Assembly (NCBI GenBank): GCA_032433765.1
Contig: JAVIAB010000025.1
Coordinates: 35,548,782-35,612,781, forward strand
Direction of reading: 5' to 3'
Source of the DNA: Megaustenia siamemsis
Lineage: Eukaryota > Mollusca > Gastropoda > Stylommatophora > Ariophantidae
Length of the DNA stretch: 64,000 nucleotides
Shown here in pieces: positions 53,155 to 64,000 of the stretch; the stretch's first letter is position 1; each line of letters starts with the position of its first letter. The translations under genes were made by a program, and so were the position numbers. Below the pieces are notes generated by a model. It worked only from the letters and a program-made list of their open reading frames with translations, was not told the DNA's origin and searched no databases.

Positions 53155-56100
53155 ATGTCAGGAGAAGGGAACATCTGTGATCTTTTGTGACAGCTGGGAT
53201 ATTTTGTAACAGCTGTGGTGTTTTATGACAGCTGTGTTGCTTTGTGACAGAGGGGATATTTTGTGACAAAGGGGATATTTTGTGACAAAGGGGATATTTT
53301 GTGACAGCTGGGATGTTTTGTGGCAGCTGGGATTTTGTTACAGCTGTAACATTGACAACTGTACATTATGTTATAGCTGGAATATTTTGTTACAACTGAG
53401 ATATTTTGTTACTGCTGTGATGTTTTGTGACAACTGAAATGTTTTGTGACAACTGAAATACTTTGTGACAACTGAGATATTTTGTTACAACTTTAATATT
53501 TTGTGACAACTTTAATATTTTGTGACAACTTTTATATTTTGTAACAGCTGACATGTTTTGTGAGAACTATATTTTGTGACAGCTGGGATATTTTGTTATT
53601 GCTGGGGTTTTTGTGTCATCTGGGATACTTTGTGACAGCTGGGCTATTTTGTGAGAACTGTGATATTTTGTGACAAATGAGATATTTTGTGACAGCTGTG
53701 ATACTTTGTTATTGCTGGGATATTTTGTTACTGCTGGGATATTTATGTGACATCTGCGATATTTTGTGACAGCTGGAAGATTTTGTGACAGCTGGGATAT
53801 TTTGTTAGTTGGGATATTTTGTGTGAACTGATATATATTTTGACTGCTGCAATATTTTTTATTACAGCTGGTACATTGTGGTACAGCTGGTATATTTTAT
53901 GGCAAATTGTATATTTTGTGACAGCTGGGATATTTTGTAACAGCTGAAATATTTTGTTATGACTGGGATAAAATTGTTGCAGCTGGGATATTTTGTGACA
54001 GCAGGATATTTTGTTGTAGCTGGGATATTTTGTTAAAAATGTAACATTTTGTAACAACTGAGACATTTTGTTACAGCTGAGATATTTTGTGACAGCTGGT
54101 TTATTTTGTGACAGCTGGGATATTTTATGAAAACTGAATTACTTTATGACAGCTGTGATATTTTGTGATAACTGAGATATTTTGTGACTGCTGCATGATT
54201 TTGTGATTGCTGTGATATTTTATTACTGCTGGGATATTTTGTGACATCTGGGATATTTTATAACTGAGATTTTTTGTGACAGCTTGAATATTTTGTGATA
54301 GCTGTGATATTTTGTGACAAATGATATATATTCTGTGACAGCTTGGATATTTTGTGGGAACTGAGATATATTTTGACTGCTGGAATATATTTTATTACAT
54401 CAGGGATATTTTGGTACAGCTGATCTATTTTGTGACATTCAGGATATTTTGTTACTGCTGAGATACTTTGTTACTGCTCTTGACATTTTGTGACAGCTGG
54501 AATATTTTTTTACCACTGGGATACTTTTTTGCATGTGGGAAATTTTCTGACAACACAATATGTGTGTTATAGCTTTGATATCTTGTGACAACTGAGATAT
54601 TTTGTGGCAAATGAGATATTTTATTATAGCTGGGATATTTTTTGACAACTGAGATATTTTGTGACAACTGTGATGTTTTGTGACAGCTTGGATATTTTAT
54701 GACAGCTGGGATGTTTTGCTGAAGCTGGGATATTTTGTTACAGCTGTAACATTTTGTAACAAACGAGACATTTTGTGACAACTTTGGTATTTTTTGACAG
54801 CTGGGATTATTTGTGACAGCTGTGATATTTTGTGACAGCTGGGTTATTTTGTGACAACTGGGATATTATGTTACAACTGGGATATTATGTTACAACTGGG
54901 ATATTATGTTACAACTGGGATATTATGTTACAACTGGGATATTATGTTACAACTGGGATATTATGTTACAACTGCGATAGTTTGTTACAAAAGGGATATT
55001 TTGTAATAGCAGGGATATATTGCTACTGTTGGGATGTTTTGTTACTGGTGTGCCTATTTGAGACAGCTGGATGATTTTGTGTTAGCTGGAATATTTTGTG
55101 ATAGCTGTTTATTTTGTTACTGCTGATATATTTTGTTACTTCTGGGGTTTTTTGTGACATCTGGGATATTTTGTGACATCTGAGAAATTTTATAACTGAG
55201 ATATTGTGTAATATTTTGTGACAAATGATATATTCTGTGACAGCTGTGATATTTTGAGACAACTGTGATATTTTATGACAGCTGTGATATTTTGTGACAG
55301 CTGGGATATTTTGTTACAACTGAGATATTTTGTTACAACTGAGATATTTTGTTACAACTTTAGTATTTTATGACAACTTTGATATTTTGTAACAGCTGGC
55401 ATATTTTGTGAGAACTATGATTTTTGTGACAGCATTGATATTTTGTGACAGCTGGGATATTTTGTTACTGCTGACGTATTTTGTGACATCTGGGATATTT
55501 TGTGACAGGTGAAAAATTTGGTGATAGCTGGCATATTTTGTGCAAATGAGATAGTTTGTTACAGCTGGGATATTTTGTGTGAACTGAGATATATTTTGAC
55601 TGCTGGAATATATTTTATTACAGCTGGGATATTTTGGTACAGCTGGTATATTTTATGACAAGTTGTATATTTTTGGACAACTGGGATATTTTATGACAGC
55701 TGGGATATTTTGTGACAGCTGGGATATTTTGTGACAGCTGGGTCATTTTGTTATTGCTGTGCCATTTTGTGACAATAGAAATATTTTGTAACAGATTGTA
55801 ATATTTTGTTATGACTGGGATCCTCTGTTGCAGCTGGAATATTTTCTGACAACTGAGATATGTTGTTACTGCTGCAACATTTTGTGACAATTGAGATATT
55901 TTGTGACAGCTAGGATATTTTATGACAACTAGATTTTGTGACAGCTGGGATATTTTGTGACAAATGAGATATTTTGTTACAACTTTAATATTTTGTGACA
56001 ACTTTGATATTTTGTTACTGCTGAGATATTTTGTTATTGCTGGTGTATTTTGTGACATCTAGAATATTTTGTGATAACTGAGATATTTTTGTGACAGCTG

Positions 56101-57150
56101 GAATATTTGTGGTAGCTGGCCTATTTTTGTGACAAATTAGATATTTTGTTACAGCTGGGATATTTTATGACAATTTGTATATTTTGTGACAGCTGGGATA
56201 TTTTGTTACAGCTGGGATATTTTGTTACAGCTGGGATATTTTGTTACAGCTGGAATATTTTGTGACAACTGGTATATTTTATGACAGCTCTGATATTTTG
56301 TGGCAGCTAGGATATTTTGTGACAGCTTGGATATTTTCTTTGAGCTGTGATATATTGTGACTGCTGGAATATATTTTATTACAGCTGGAATATTTTGGTA
56401 CAGCTGGTATATTATATGACAACTTGTATATTTTTGGACAGTTGGGATATTTTGTTACTGCTGGGTCATTTTGTTATTGCTGGATCATTTTATTATTGCT
56501 GTGCCATTTTGTGACAATAGAAATATTTTGTAACAGATTGGAATATTTTGTTATGACTGGGATATTCTGTTGCAGCTGGGATATTTTCTGACAACTGAGA
56601 TATGTTGTTACTGCTGCAATATTTTGTGACAGCTGGGATATTTTATGACAGCTGGGATATTTTGTGACAAATGAGGTATTTTGTTACAACTTTGATATTT
56701 TGTAACAGTTGGCATATTTTGTGAAAACTATGATATTTTGTGACAACTATATTTTGTGACAACTGGGATATTTTGTTATTGCTGAGATATTTTGTTATTG
56801 CTAGTGTATTTTGTGACATCTAGAATATTTTGTGATAACTGAGATATTTTCTGACAGCTGGAATATTTTGTGGTAATTGGCCTATTTTGTGACAAATTAG
56901 ATGTTTTGTTACAGCTGGGATATTTTATGACAACTTTTATATTTTGTGACAGCTGGGATATTTTTGTTAAGCTGGAATATTTTGTGACAGCTGGGATATT
57001 TTATGACAGCTCTGATATTTTGTGGCAGCTAGGATATTTTGTGACAGCTGGGATATTTTCTTGGAGCTGTGATATATTGTGACAGCTGGGACATTTTCTT
57101 GGAGCTGTGATATATTGTGACAGCTGTGATTTTTTTTTGTGACAGCTAAG
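53155..57150. repeat. 19-bp minisatellite array, ~200 copies
   Basis: Monomer GGGATATTTTGTGACAGCT (19 bp) with many substitutions and short indels. Six perfect copies of a TATTATGTTACAACTGGGA variant lie at about 54,854-54,970. As 19 is not a multiple of three, all three frames per strand read the same 19-residue cycle, which produces several long meaningless open frames (YFVTAGIF type on plus, SQNIPAVTKYP type on minus). About 4 kb long. Confidence 0.97.
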
Positions 57151-57236
57151 ACAACTGAAAAAAATGTAGTAGGTAGCCATTAGAGCTGAAATAGAGAAAA
57201 GATGCAAGACAATTTCAGAAATGATCTATTTGTTAG

Positions 57237-58900
57237 TCAAAATGAAAAAAAATTACGTAACATCTTGGTAGAGGTCTTAATATCTGCTTTGATGGCTTCT
57301 GAAGGAATTTCACCTGGTCCTGTAGCTAGATGGCTTTCATTATTTCTTCCTTGCTTAGTTTTCCCACAGTTGACGTGTAACTCTTCTTCTGCTGGTAGTA
57401 CATGTATATCTGGAGGGTTATTTGAGCCGGGTCTGTTCAAAAGTTCTTCCAAGTGCTCTTTCCCTCTCTCCGTTAGTTCACTTATATTACGAAGCAGATG
57501 TCCTTTTTTATCTTTAATAAAGGTATTTATCTGTTTGTATTTTCCACTTAGTTTCTTTGTGCTGTTGTACAGTTCTTTCATATTCCCTTTATTTGCTGCT
57601 TCCTCTGCCTCTTTAACTAGTTCATCTATATATTTCTTCTTATCCCTTTTAATGCATCCTCTCACTTCTTTGTTCACCTCTGTAAGCTTTCATTCCTGTG
57701 TCTTGGCTTTATTACTTCTCGTTTTGTTTTTATTTATGTCTGCTTTCTTATTCTTTCTTTCTTTAATTTTTTCTTTTATTTTGTCTCTGCTGTCATCCAT
57801 GCCTTATTCTAGCATTCTCTTTTCCCTCAGCGCTTCTTCGCATGTCTCTTTCCATATATCCTTTACCTGTTTCCAATGATCTCCTATATTGATTGTATTT
57901 TCTAGTTGTTTGAGGACTTGGAATTTGTTTGATATTGTGACTGCAAATTTGTCTTTAATTCTTTGTTCTTTAAGAAATTATACATTGAAATACTTTCTGC
58001 CCTTATTTGTTGTAGTATCTTTTTTGTTTAAGTTTTGCTATCAGAAGATGATGGTCTGAAGCCACATCTGCTCCTTTATATACTTTTACATTCTGTAAGG
58101 ATGACTTCAACTTATTATCAATACATATGTGGGCAATTTGATTTTCCATTCTCTGATCTGATGACACCCATGTAACTTTATGTATTTTTATGTTGGAATA
58201 TTGTTCCTCCTAGGCTCATTTGATTAAGAAGAGCACAGAAGTTCACAAATATCTCGCTATTCTCATTTATATCTCCAAGTCCATGTTTTCCCATAATCTC
58301 TTCGAAGCCTTTGTTGTCTGACCCTAATTTTGCATTTAGATCTCCCATCAAGATTATAATATCCTTGGCTCATCTTTTATCCATCTGACATTGCAACTGT
58401 TTATAGAATTCACCTTTAACTAAATCATCCTTATTATTGGTTGGTGCATTGCAGTGGATAATGTGTATTTTTACTTTGTTTTTTGTTGTTTTAAATGTTG
58501 CTCTCATTAGTCTTGGCCCTACTGCTTCCCATTCTATCATTGTGTTCTGTGCATTCCTTGATAACATTATGATAACTCCTTGACTATGTTGTGCTCCAGG
58601 TTCCCAGTGTCCTGATGATAAAATCATCTCTCCTGTATTTAGTTTTATCCTTTCCATTCCTAGCCATCTTGTTTCACACATTCCTAGAATATCTATTTTG
58701 TAATTTCTAATTTCTGTTGCTACCTGTGCAGCTTTTTCTTGTTCATTTAGGGTACATACATTCCAGGTGCCAATTCTGGAGGATTTCCTGGGAGACAAAA
58801 GGTGAGTCAGCAACCCGGACTCCTTACGGCTTTCTCTGAATTTCATCATACATCTCTTAAACAGAGAGCCTTTATCTTACCTGGATGGCAAATTTACTTT
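57237..58900 (-). pseudogene. LINE-delta 5' half: endonuclease and RT start
   Basis: Minus strand. 58,849-58,370 reads SRIGTWNVCTLNEQEKAAQV, YKIDILGMCETRWLG (catalytic Glu) and TGEMILSSGHWE, an APE endonuclease. 58,370-58,020 continues through stops with MGDLNAKLGSDNKGF (catalytic D/N) and ADVASDHHLLIAKL (D/H). The 57,677-57,237 frame has a basic linker, GKYKQINTFIKDKKGHLL, and ATGPGEIPSEAIKA, the start of the RT fingers. It stops at 57,237 shortly before the 19-bp array, so the RT core is missing. Same broad clade as the 3' half at 50,700-52,153. Confidence 0.87.
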
Positions 58901-59074
58901 TATTCTCTTCTTTGACTTGTCCATATTTGTGAAGTTTTTTAGGCTTATTTTTTTACAGTACAGGTTAGCCAGTCCCAATCCAACTCTCCTTAGTCGCCTC
59001 TTACGAATATGCATGGTAAGGAACAGCGCCACTATTCTTAACTTCCCTTTGTGCCTCACAGTGCACAGGCACAT
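58877..59074 (-). pseudogene. Leader region of LINE-delta
   Basis: A 65-codon frame just upstream of the endonuclease, with HIRKRRLRRVGLGLANLYCK and MDKSKKRIKVNLPSR. Basic composition; probably part of the LINE 5' region. I do not recognise an independent gene. Confidence 0.4.
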
Positions 59075-59099
59075 TTAACTTATTAGTTATTCCAAAATC

Positions 59100-59640
59100 T
59101 AGCTTTCAAGTTCTTTTTTAAAATATGTTGTGATTTCTTTCTTTGTCAATAAAATCGTTTTGCCTAAAATTTGGCTTGCTTTTCTGCTTCATAAGTCCAC
59201 TCTTCCATTGCTTGGAGATAGGGGACAAATATAAAATATACAATATATTGAATATCACGTGATGGTGCAAGAAGAGCTACAGAAAAGTAAATCTATAGAA
59301 AGATAAGACAAACTACAACATTTCGGCAAAAACCTTCATCAGCTACAAACCAACAGATAATATTATGAAAAAACAAACACAAAAGCTGGCAAATACACAT
59401 CTTAAAGTGGATAAAGAGGTCTAATCATAGTGTATAACGTAATGTTCTTAATACCATTTTGTATTATTTTACACATCTACCACTGCTTGCTTGTTGTCAT
59501 GTCACATGACAGCAATGGTATTTGACATCTTCTGCTACTTATTTCATTAATTATTTATTTGTCACTTATCAACTTGTTATAATCATTTTTCTTATTTGAA
59601 ATTTCACTACACCATCTTAGAGGTCATCTTTTTAATTTTA
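59100..59640. other. Non-coding DNA around the hammerhead-like motif
   Basis: No recognisable gene; may include the remnant of a Penelope-like element terminal repeat around 59,215-59,420. Confidence 0.4.
59300..59350 (-). ncRNA. Hammerhead-ribozyme-like motif (Penelope-type)
   Basis: Minus strand, 59,342 to 59,307: CTGATGA, then AGGTTTTTGCC (short stem II with two G-C pairs, a U-G pair and a UUUU loop), then GAAA (59,324-59,321), a short degenerate stem III, and GTC (59,309-59,307) as putative cleavage triplet. Bases GUAG just before CTGATGA can pair with UUAU just after GTC to begin stem I. Small hammerheads of this form are known in Penelope-like elements. C-to-T changes after GAAA weaken stem III, so activity is doubtful. 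No coding part of such an element is seen nearby. Confidence 0.55.
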
Positions 59641-59649
59641 TTTTACTTT

Positions 59650-59935
59650 TACTGTTTCATCTGATTGCTGTTGGATGCTCTTTTCTTTATTTGCTGTTTC
59701 ATCTAACTGCAGCTGGATGCTCTTTTCTTTTTTTTGCAGGTGGATGCGCTTTTCTTTCTTTGCTGTTTCATCTAACTGCAGTTGGATGCTGTTTTCTTTT
59801 TTTGCTGTTTCATCTAACTGCAGTTGGATGCTCTTTTCTTTTTTTGCTGTTTCATCTAACTGCAGTTGGATGTTCTTTTCTTTTATTCTGATTCATCTCT
59901 TTGCTGTTGGATGATGTTTTATTTTTTTGCTGTTT
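59650..59935. repeat. 42-bp tandem repeat, ~7 copies
   Basis: TTTGCTGTTTCATCTAACTG followed by CAGTTGGATGCTCTTTTCTT; copies at 59,762 and 59,804 show the 42-bp period. In-frame plus-strand peptides (AVSSNCSWMLFSF) arise from the repeat and are not a supported gene. Confidence 0.92.
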
Positions 59936-60424
59936 CCTCTGATGCTTTGGATACTATGTAAATATTATTTAATTTCTTGTTTTTGAATGAAACTCAGAAT
60001 TGGTCTGACATCTACTTTTCTTTTTAATATCTTTGCCATTGCATGTCATATCTTTTTGTTACATTCAGCATTCTTCAGTGATGGTTCATTCTAGTGGTTG
60101 TAAATCTTTCTTTTGTAGTTATATTTTCATAAAAATGACATTTAAATAAAGTAAATTGAATACATTGAAAGAGGATTATCAGCTATAAATCTAATGTAAT
60201 ATTTAATAACATTGCTGATGAAGAATGATGCATCTGGACAACCATTTTCAAAATGTATGGCAGAATGTTTCTAAAACAAAGATCATGCCATCTTTCAGAT
60301 TTAGCTTGCTTCTTTTTGTTTTTGCTATTGCTTTTGTTTTAATATGAAGAGGCATTGAAAATCAACTCCACAGAGAAATGTTTGAGGCAAATGAAAGTAA
60401 AATATTTAGGGTGATCTTCTACAG
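59936..60424. other. No gene recognised
   Basis: AT-rich. A possible LINE scrap reads LRQMKVKYLG near 60,385-60,410, too short to call. Confidence 0.45.
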
Positions 60425-60625
60425 CAGTGGTGGCCAACTTGAGGTTGCCCGAGGGCCAGATTAAAGCCAAGGCCAAGACCCGCGGGCCACACTTAAGAAT
60501 ATCGTCAAAAATGACAGTAGGGACCTATGCGATATAGTAATATATAAATAATGCTTGCACTTTGACTACATATTTGATTTGTAACAAATCCATTAATTAT
60601 TCATTTAAAAATTACCTTTAATGTC

Positions 60626-62425
60626 TCAGTGCGACGATTGTGACTTGTCACAGCTTTCCACCAGAGATTTGAAGTCCACTTCCATTTTTGACGTGGCGAT
60701 TCGGAGAGTATGGGACAATGTCGAATCGGTCATTCTGTTCCTGGTCTTAGATTTAATTAACTTCATGGAAGAGAATGTTGTCTCGCAGAGATATGTGCTG
60801 CCGAATATAGAGCACATCTTTAGTGCCCATTTTCTCAGACACGGGTAACGTTCATTTGGTAGCAATTTCCAGAAGTCAGCTCCTAATGCCTTTACAGTAC
60901 TGAGGAAGGGGTCACACTGAAGGTCACACAACTCTAGTTGAAGATCTGATGGCTGGCACTCCACTGTGCACTTAATTGGGTTATTAAAAAGTTCCGTTTG
61001 CGGACGAAACATTTCAAAATCTTGAAATCGTCGATCAAATTCACAAATCAAATGTTCAATGTCAGCTGCGTACTTACTGAAGTTTGCACTTTCTATCTCT
61101 GACAACAACTGCTTACAACTTGAAAAATGGAACAGATCATTTTTTTGCAAAGAAAGTCTAAATAGATTCAGCTTCTTTTTAAAACCATCAACATATCCCA
61201 TCAATTGAAAAATGGTTTGCTTTTCCCCTTGTAGCTGCAAATTCAATATGTTCAAATGTTGTGTGATGTCTGTGAGATATGCCAGATTATGAAGGAAATT
61301 AATGTCTTTGAGTGCATGTTGAAGATCAATGGAGCATGGTAAGTTCTCTCGCAGGAAGTCATAAATGTCATTCTTCAGTTCAAAAAATATTATTAAACAT
61401 TTCCCTCGACTAAGCCATCTTACTTCTGTATAAAGCAGGAGATCACCGTAGCTAGAATCTACTTCCTCTAAAAATGATAACAACTTCCTGTGATTTAAAG
61501 ACTGGTGTCCTCCTCTTATCAAATTTGTTATTTTCACAACAGTAGCCATGGTGTCTTTTAGATTTATGGACTTTGCACAAAGGGCCTCTTGATGAATTAT
61601 GCAATGCAATGTAGGTACGTTAATTTTGTTTTGCTTTAGAACTCCAACAAAACCAGTATTTGAACCAATAAAAGCTTTGCAACCATCAGTACACACTGCA
61701 GACAACTTTCCAAAACCACCTACTTCATCTACGGCACTATGAACTGCAGAAAATATGTCTGTCCCTCCACAAGTGTCATGCAAAGAGCAAACTTTCAACA
61801 ATTCTTCAATAACAGTAAAATCCTCCTGGATAACTTTAACAAAAATAAGAAGCTGGCAAGTGTCAGTGATGTCAGTACTTTCATCAATCGCGAGCGAAAA
61901 ATATGAGCAGTTTTCAATACAAGATTTTAAACTTTGAGACAGTTGCAGACTGATGTCTTCTGTTCTTCTGGCTACAGTTTGTTTTGAAAGAGGCACAGAT
62001 TCAAATTCTTTGGCTATTTTTTCTTGACCGAATGCCTTTGCCATTTGAATCGCACATTTCTTCACAAAATTTCCGTCAGTAAAGGGTTTTTTAGATTTTG
62101 CAAGCTCATAGGTAACTGTATATGATGCAATGATCGATGACTCTTTAATTTTATTGCCCTTTGTATACATACTTTGCTGTTGATTCAACTTTGTCTTCAG
62201 CTGTTCAACCAAAAGCTTCCTAGCTTCAATGCTATGTTTCTCATACATGTTTTGATGATGTGTGGCATAGTGCCGTTTTAAATTATATTCCTTCAAAACG
62301 GCTAACACTTGAACGCAAATTAAGCACTGAGGTTTACTATCCTTATTGAAGATGAACAAATAATCTAATTCCCATTCAGGTTTAAATATGCGATTTTCAC
62401 AATCAACTTTTCTACGTTTTAACAT
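60626..62425 (-). CDS. hAT transposase, GTF2IRD2/ZBED-like (599 aa)
   Basis: Uninterrupted frame with ATG at 62,425 and TAA/TAG-type stop at 60,626. Residues 34-57 form a BED-like zinc finger (CLIC then NLKRHYATHH). LAIDESTD gives the first catalytic Asp at about 181, VCTDGCKAF the second at about 247, and LCETTFSSMK the Glu at about 548. LHCIIHQEALC (273-283) and EVRWLSRGK (334-342) are family landmarks between them, and KWALKMCSIFGSTYLCETTF with SHTLRIATS is the hAT C-terminal dimerisation region. The length is normal for this family, which also gave rise to the domesticated GTF2IRD2 domain. It would act in the nucleus, binding transposon ends and excising them. All key residues are present, so it may be functional; selection or expression cannot be judged here. 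Confidence 0.93.
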   Translation of the reverse strand: MLKRRKVDCENRIFKPEWELDYLFIFNKDSKPQCLICVQVLAVLKEYNLKRHYATHHQNMYEKHSIEARKLLVEQLKTKLNQQQSMYTKGNKIKESSIIASYTVTYELAKSKKPFTDGNFVKKCAIQMAKAFGQEKIAKEFESVPLSKQTVARRTEDISLQLSQSLKSCIENCSYFSLAIDESTDITDTCQLLIFVKVIQEDFTVIEELLKVCSLHDTCGGTDIFSAVHSAVDEVGGFGKLSAVCTDGCKAFIGSNTGFVGVLKQNKINVPTLHCIIHQEALCAKSINLKDTMATVVKITNLIRGGHQSLNHRKLLSFLEEVDSSYGDLLLYTEVRWLSRGKCLIIFFELKNDIYDFLRENLPCSIDLQHALKDINFLHNLAYLTDITQHLNILNLQLQGEKQTIFQLMGYVDGFKKKLNLFRLSLQKNDLFHFSSCKQLLSEIESANFSKYAADIEHLICEFDRRFQDFEMFRPQTELFNNPIKCTVECQPSDLQLELCDLQCDPFLSTVKALGADFWKLLPNERYPCLRKWALKMCSIFGSTYLCETTFSSMKLIKSKTRNRMTDSTLSHTLRIATSKMEVDFKSLVESCDKSQSSH

Positions 62426-62851
62426 GATTTAATACAAAATCTCACATCAAAGTTAAAAGTCACAGAATGTTGGTCCACAATCGAAAATAAGTCCAGATTT
62501 GACAGTTATACACAGACTTGTGTTTGACAATGAAATCAAAAGATTGTGACCAAATAAACACGTTGCAGTCATTTTATGGACAAGACAAGACGATGGGATC
62601 AAAGGGAATGAAGGCGAACAGTGAAACATTTTGAATGTAACTTCAAAGACAGAATTAGAGCTACGAAGTCCCCTCACCCCTGTCCCTCCCAACCTCATTA
62701 ACCCCTTACCGCGAAATGAAAAAGCCACCACAAGTCCAGACGACAAATGTTGAGCCAAAGATCTGACGCTATCACCGCACTGACAATAAAGCAACTTTGC
62801 GGTACCAACTCGAAGCAAAGACTTTGAATATTGTCGGCACCATTAGTTGTG

Positions 62852-63067
<216 letters not shown>

Positions 63068-63257
63068 ATTTGAAATTATGTTGCCAATCTAGCTGTTGCG
63101 AGAAATTGACAGAGATTTTCAAATTGTGTATTCTTGAACGATAGAAGAGTTAACTCCGACACGGATTAAAACCAGGAGAAATCCGCTATTAGGGGTAAAA
63201 AATGAAGTAAGTCCGTGGAGCTTCGCGGGCGGGCCGCCATTTGGCCACCCCTGCTGT

Positions 63258-63644
63258 AGAGTCTAGAAGAGATATTGTTAGAGAGAGAGGTATCAATAAC
63301 ACAAGAAAAATAATATGCAGTTGAAATTTCAAAATTCTAGTAGGAAAAGGGAGAGGAGTTGGAGATAGACAATTGCACATAATTCATGTCACTGGAGAGG
63401 GAGAGTGGCAGTTTAAAAGTCTAACATTAAGAGAGAGAGATAAAGTGCGAAAAAAGAGATGCAGTTATATATATTAAACATTTAGATATAGATTGAAGAA
63501 TGAGAGGGAATCAGTTTAAATTTCTAGCAGTAATAGATATAGAGTAAACTGTAGGAGTTACTAGAATTTATTTTTCTAGCATCAAAAGTAAACTTTTGAA
63601 AATCCTAGAATGACCAGAGAGACAATTTAAAATACTAGCATGAA
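63258..63644 (-). repeat. Diverged partial copy of the 3-kb satellite
   Basis: AGTCTAGAAGAGATATTGTT, TGAAATTTCAAAATTCTAG, GGGAGAGGAGTTGGAGATAG, GTGGCAGTTTAAAAGTCTA and the 30-bp repeat block appear in the same order as in inverted units (for example 17,785-18,190). It is clearly more diverged than the arrays, and the LINE parts are absent. It starts at the right end of the hAT element. Confidence 0.88.
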
Positions 63645-64000
63645 CCTCATCAAGGCCAGCTCCTTGTCGTGGGGATGGGGCTTAACAGTCACCAGGGACT
63701 GAAAACTAAGACTGGCCAGGCCTTCCTACAACCGAGCAAGACCACAGTCTGCTCTAGCAAGTTCAAGTGCTGAAGTCGGAGGCAACCAGCCAAAAGGCGC
63801 ACAACAATCAGGATGCCACGCACTCAACGCAAATGGAAGTATGTCTATAACCGCAAATCGATATGGCACTCGCCCTCTGATGGGCACTCAGGCAGGAGCA
63901 GCGCCGGCTCCTCAGCCTCGAAAAGGCCCAACCTCTATTACTGGATGTCCTTCTCAACCGCTCTGTGGAGTCAGGGGGCGAGAGAATAGAGCTACTGGCC
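63645..64000. other. GC-richer tract of unknown nature
   Basis: Begins at CTCATCAAGGCCAGCTCC, right after the satellite block. Composition differs from the neighbouring DNA. It may be the leader of a LINE, but no motif confirms this and it runs off the window. Confidence 0.4.

Noticed and set aside
53155..57150. Many 60-150-codon ORFs with 19-residue peptide repeats as a repeat protein
   Set aside because: They follow from a 19-bp DNA repeat, occur in several frames and both strands, and end at random indels.
59675..59914. 79-codon AVSSNCSWMLFSF repeat ORF as a membrane protein
   Set aside because: Product of the 42-bp tandem repeat; no flanking coding signal and overlapping frames look equally long.
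60424..60440. 8-bp target-site duplication for the hAT element
   Set aside because: The bases next to the two termini do not match as direct repeats; they look like extended inverted terminal sequence.

Overview
The window looks like intergenic or intronic DNA from an invertebrate animal, most plausibly a lophotrochozoan such as a mollusc. This rests on the mix of mobile elements (several non-LTR retrotransposon families, a GTF2IRD2-like hAT transposase, a Penelope-type hammerhead motif), AT-rich sequence, long minisatellites, and spliced-looking pieces of an FBXL7-like F-box/LRR gene. There are no bacterial operons, rRNA genes or CRISPR arrays. The species is not determined.

1-21.6 kb: a 3.08-kb composite repeat in two arms, direct copies at 1-9,902 and inverted copies at about 11,826-21,568, separated by 1.9 kb of LINE and mariner-like debris. 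Each unit joins a LINE reverse-transcriptase C-terminus (LINE-alpha), an opposed RNase H end of a second LINE (LINE-beta), a block of 30-bp degenerate repeats, a (CT)n tract and AT-rich DNA. A diverged copy of the core at 10,184-10,417 lacks LINE-alpha and acts as an empty site, exposing a probable 8-bp target-site duplication.

21.6-35 kb: LINE fragments of at least four families, an LTR-like dispersed repeat followed by gag-like sequence, and minisatellites. The largest is a 28-bp array of about 1.8 kb with an 8-monomer higher-order pattern; others have 84-, 34- and about 125-bp periods.

35-43.7 kb: a nearly complete L1/Tx1-type LINE on the minus strand (LINE-gamma: ORF1 with CCHC knuckle, a small Cys-rich repeat ORF, ORF2 with endonuclease and RT but YADV instead of YADD, poly(A)), followed upstream by two rearranged relatives. 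The cluster is bracketed by direct repeats, whose last 207 bp are identical and touch the poly(A) tail.

43.7-53 kb: a duplicated ~1.6-1.9-kb segment carrying a 95-bp exon-like block, a duplicated ~1.05-kb segment carrying piggyBac-type MITEs, a tRNA-like SINE head joined to a LINE tail, and two decayed FBXL7-like exons on the plus strand, with LINE-delta and a nested LINE-alpha between them.

53-60 kb: a ~4-kb 19-bp minisatellite, the 5' half of another LINE-delta, a hammerhead-like motif and a 42-bp repeat. 60.4-63.25 kb: a hAT transposon with matching terminal inverted repeats and an uninterrupted 599-codon transposase, the most intact gene here. The last 750 bp hold a diverged piece of the 3-kb satellite and an unrecognised GC-richer tract.

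Functionally almost everything is transposable element sequence. Only the hAT transposase, LINE-gamma ORF1 and most of ORF2 are long uninterrupted reading frames, and the only host-gene traces are the FBXL7-like exons.
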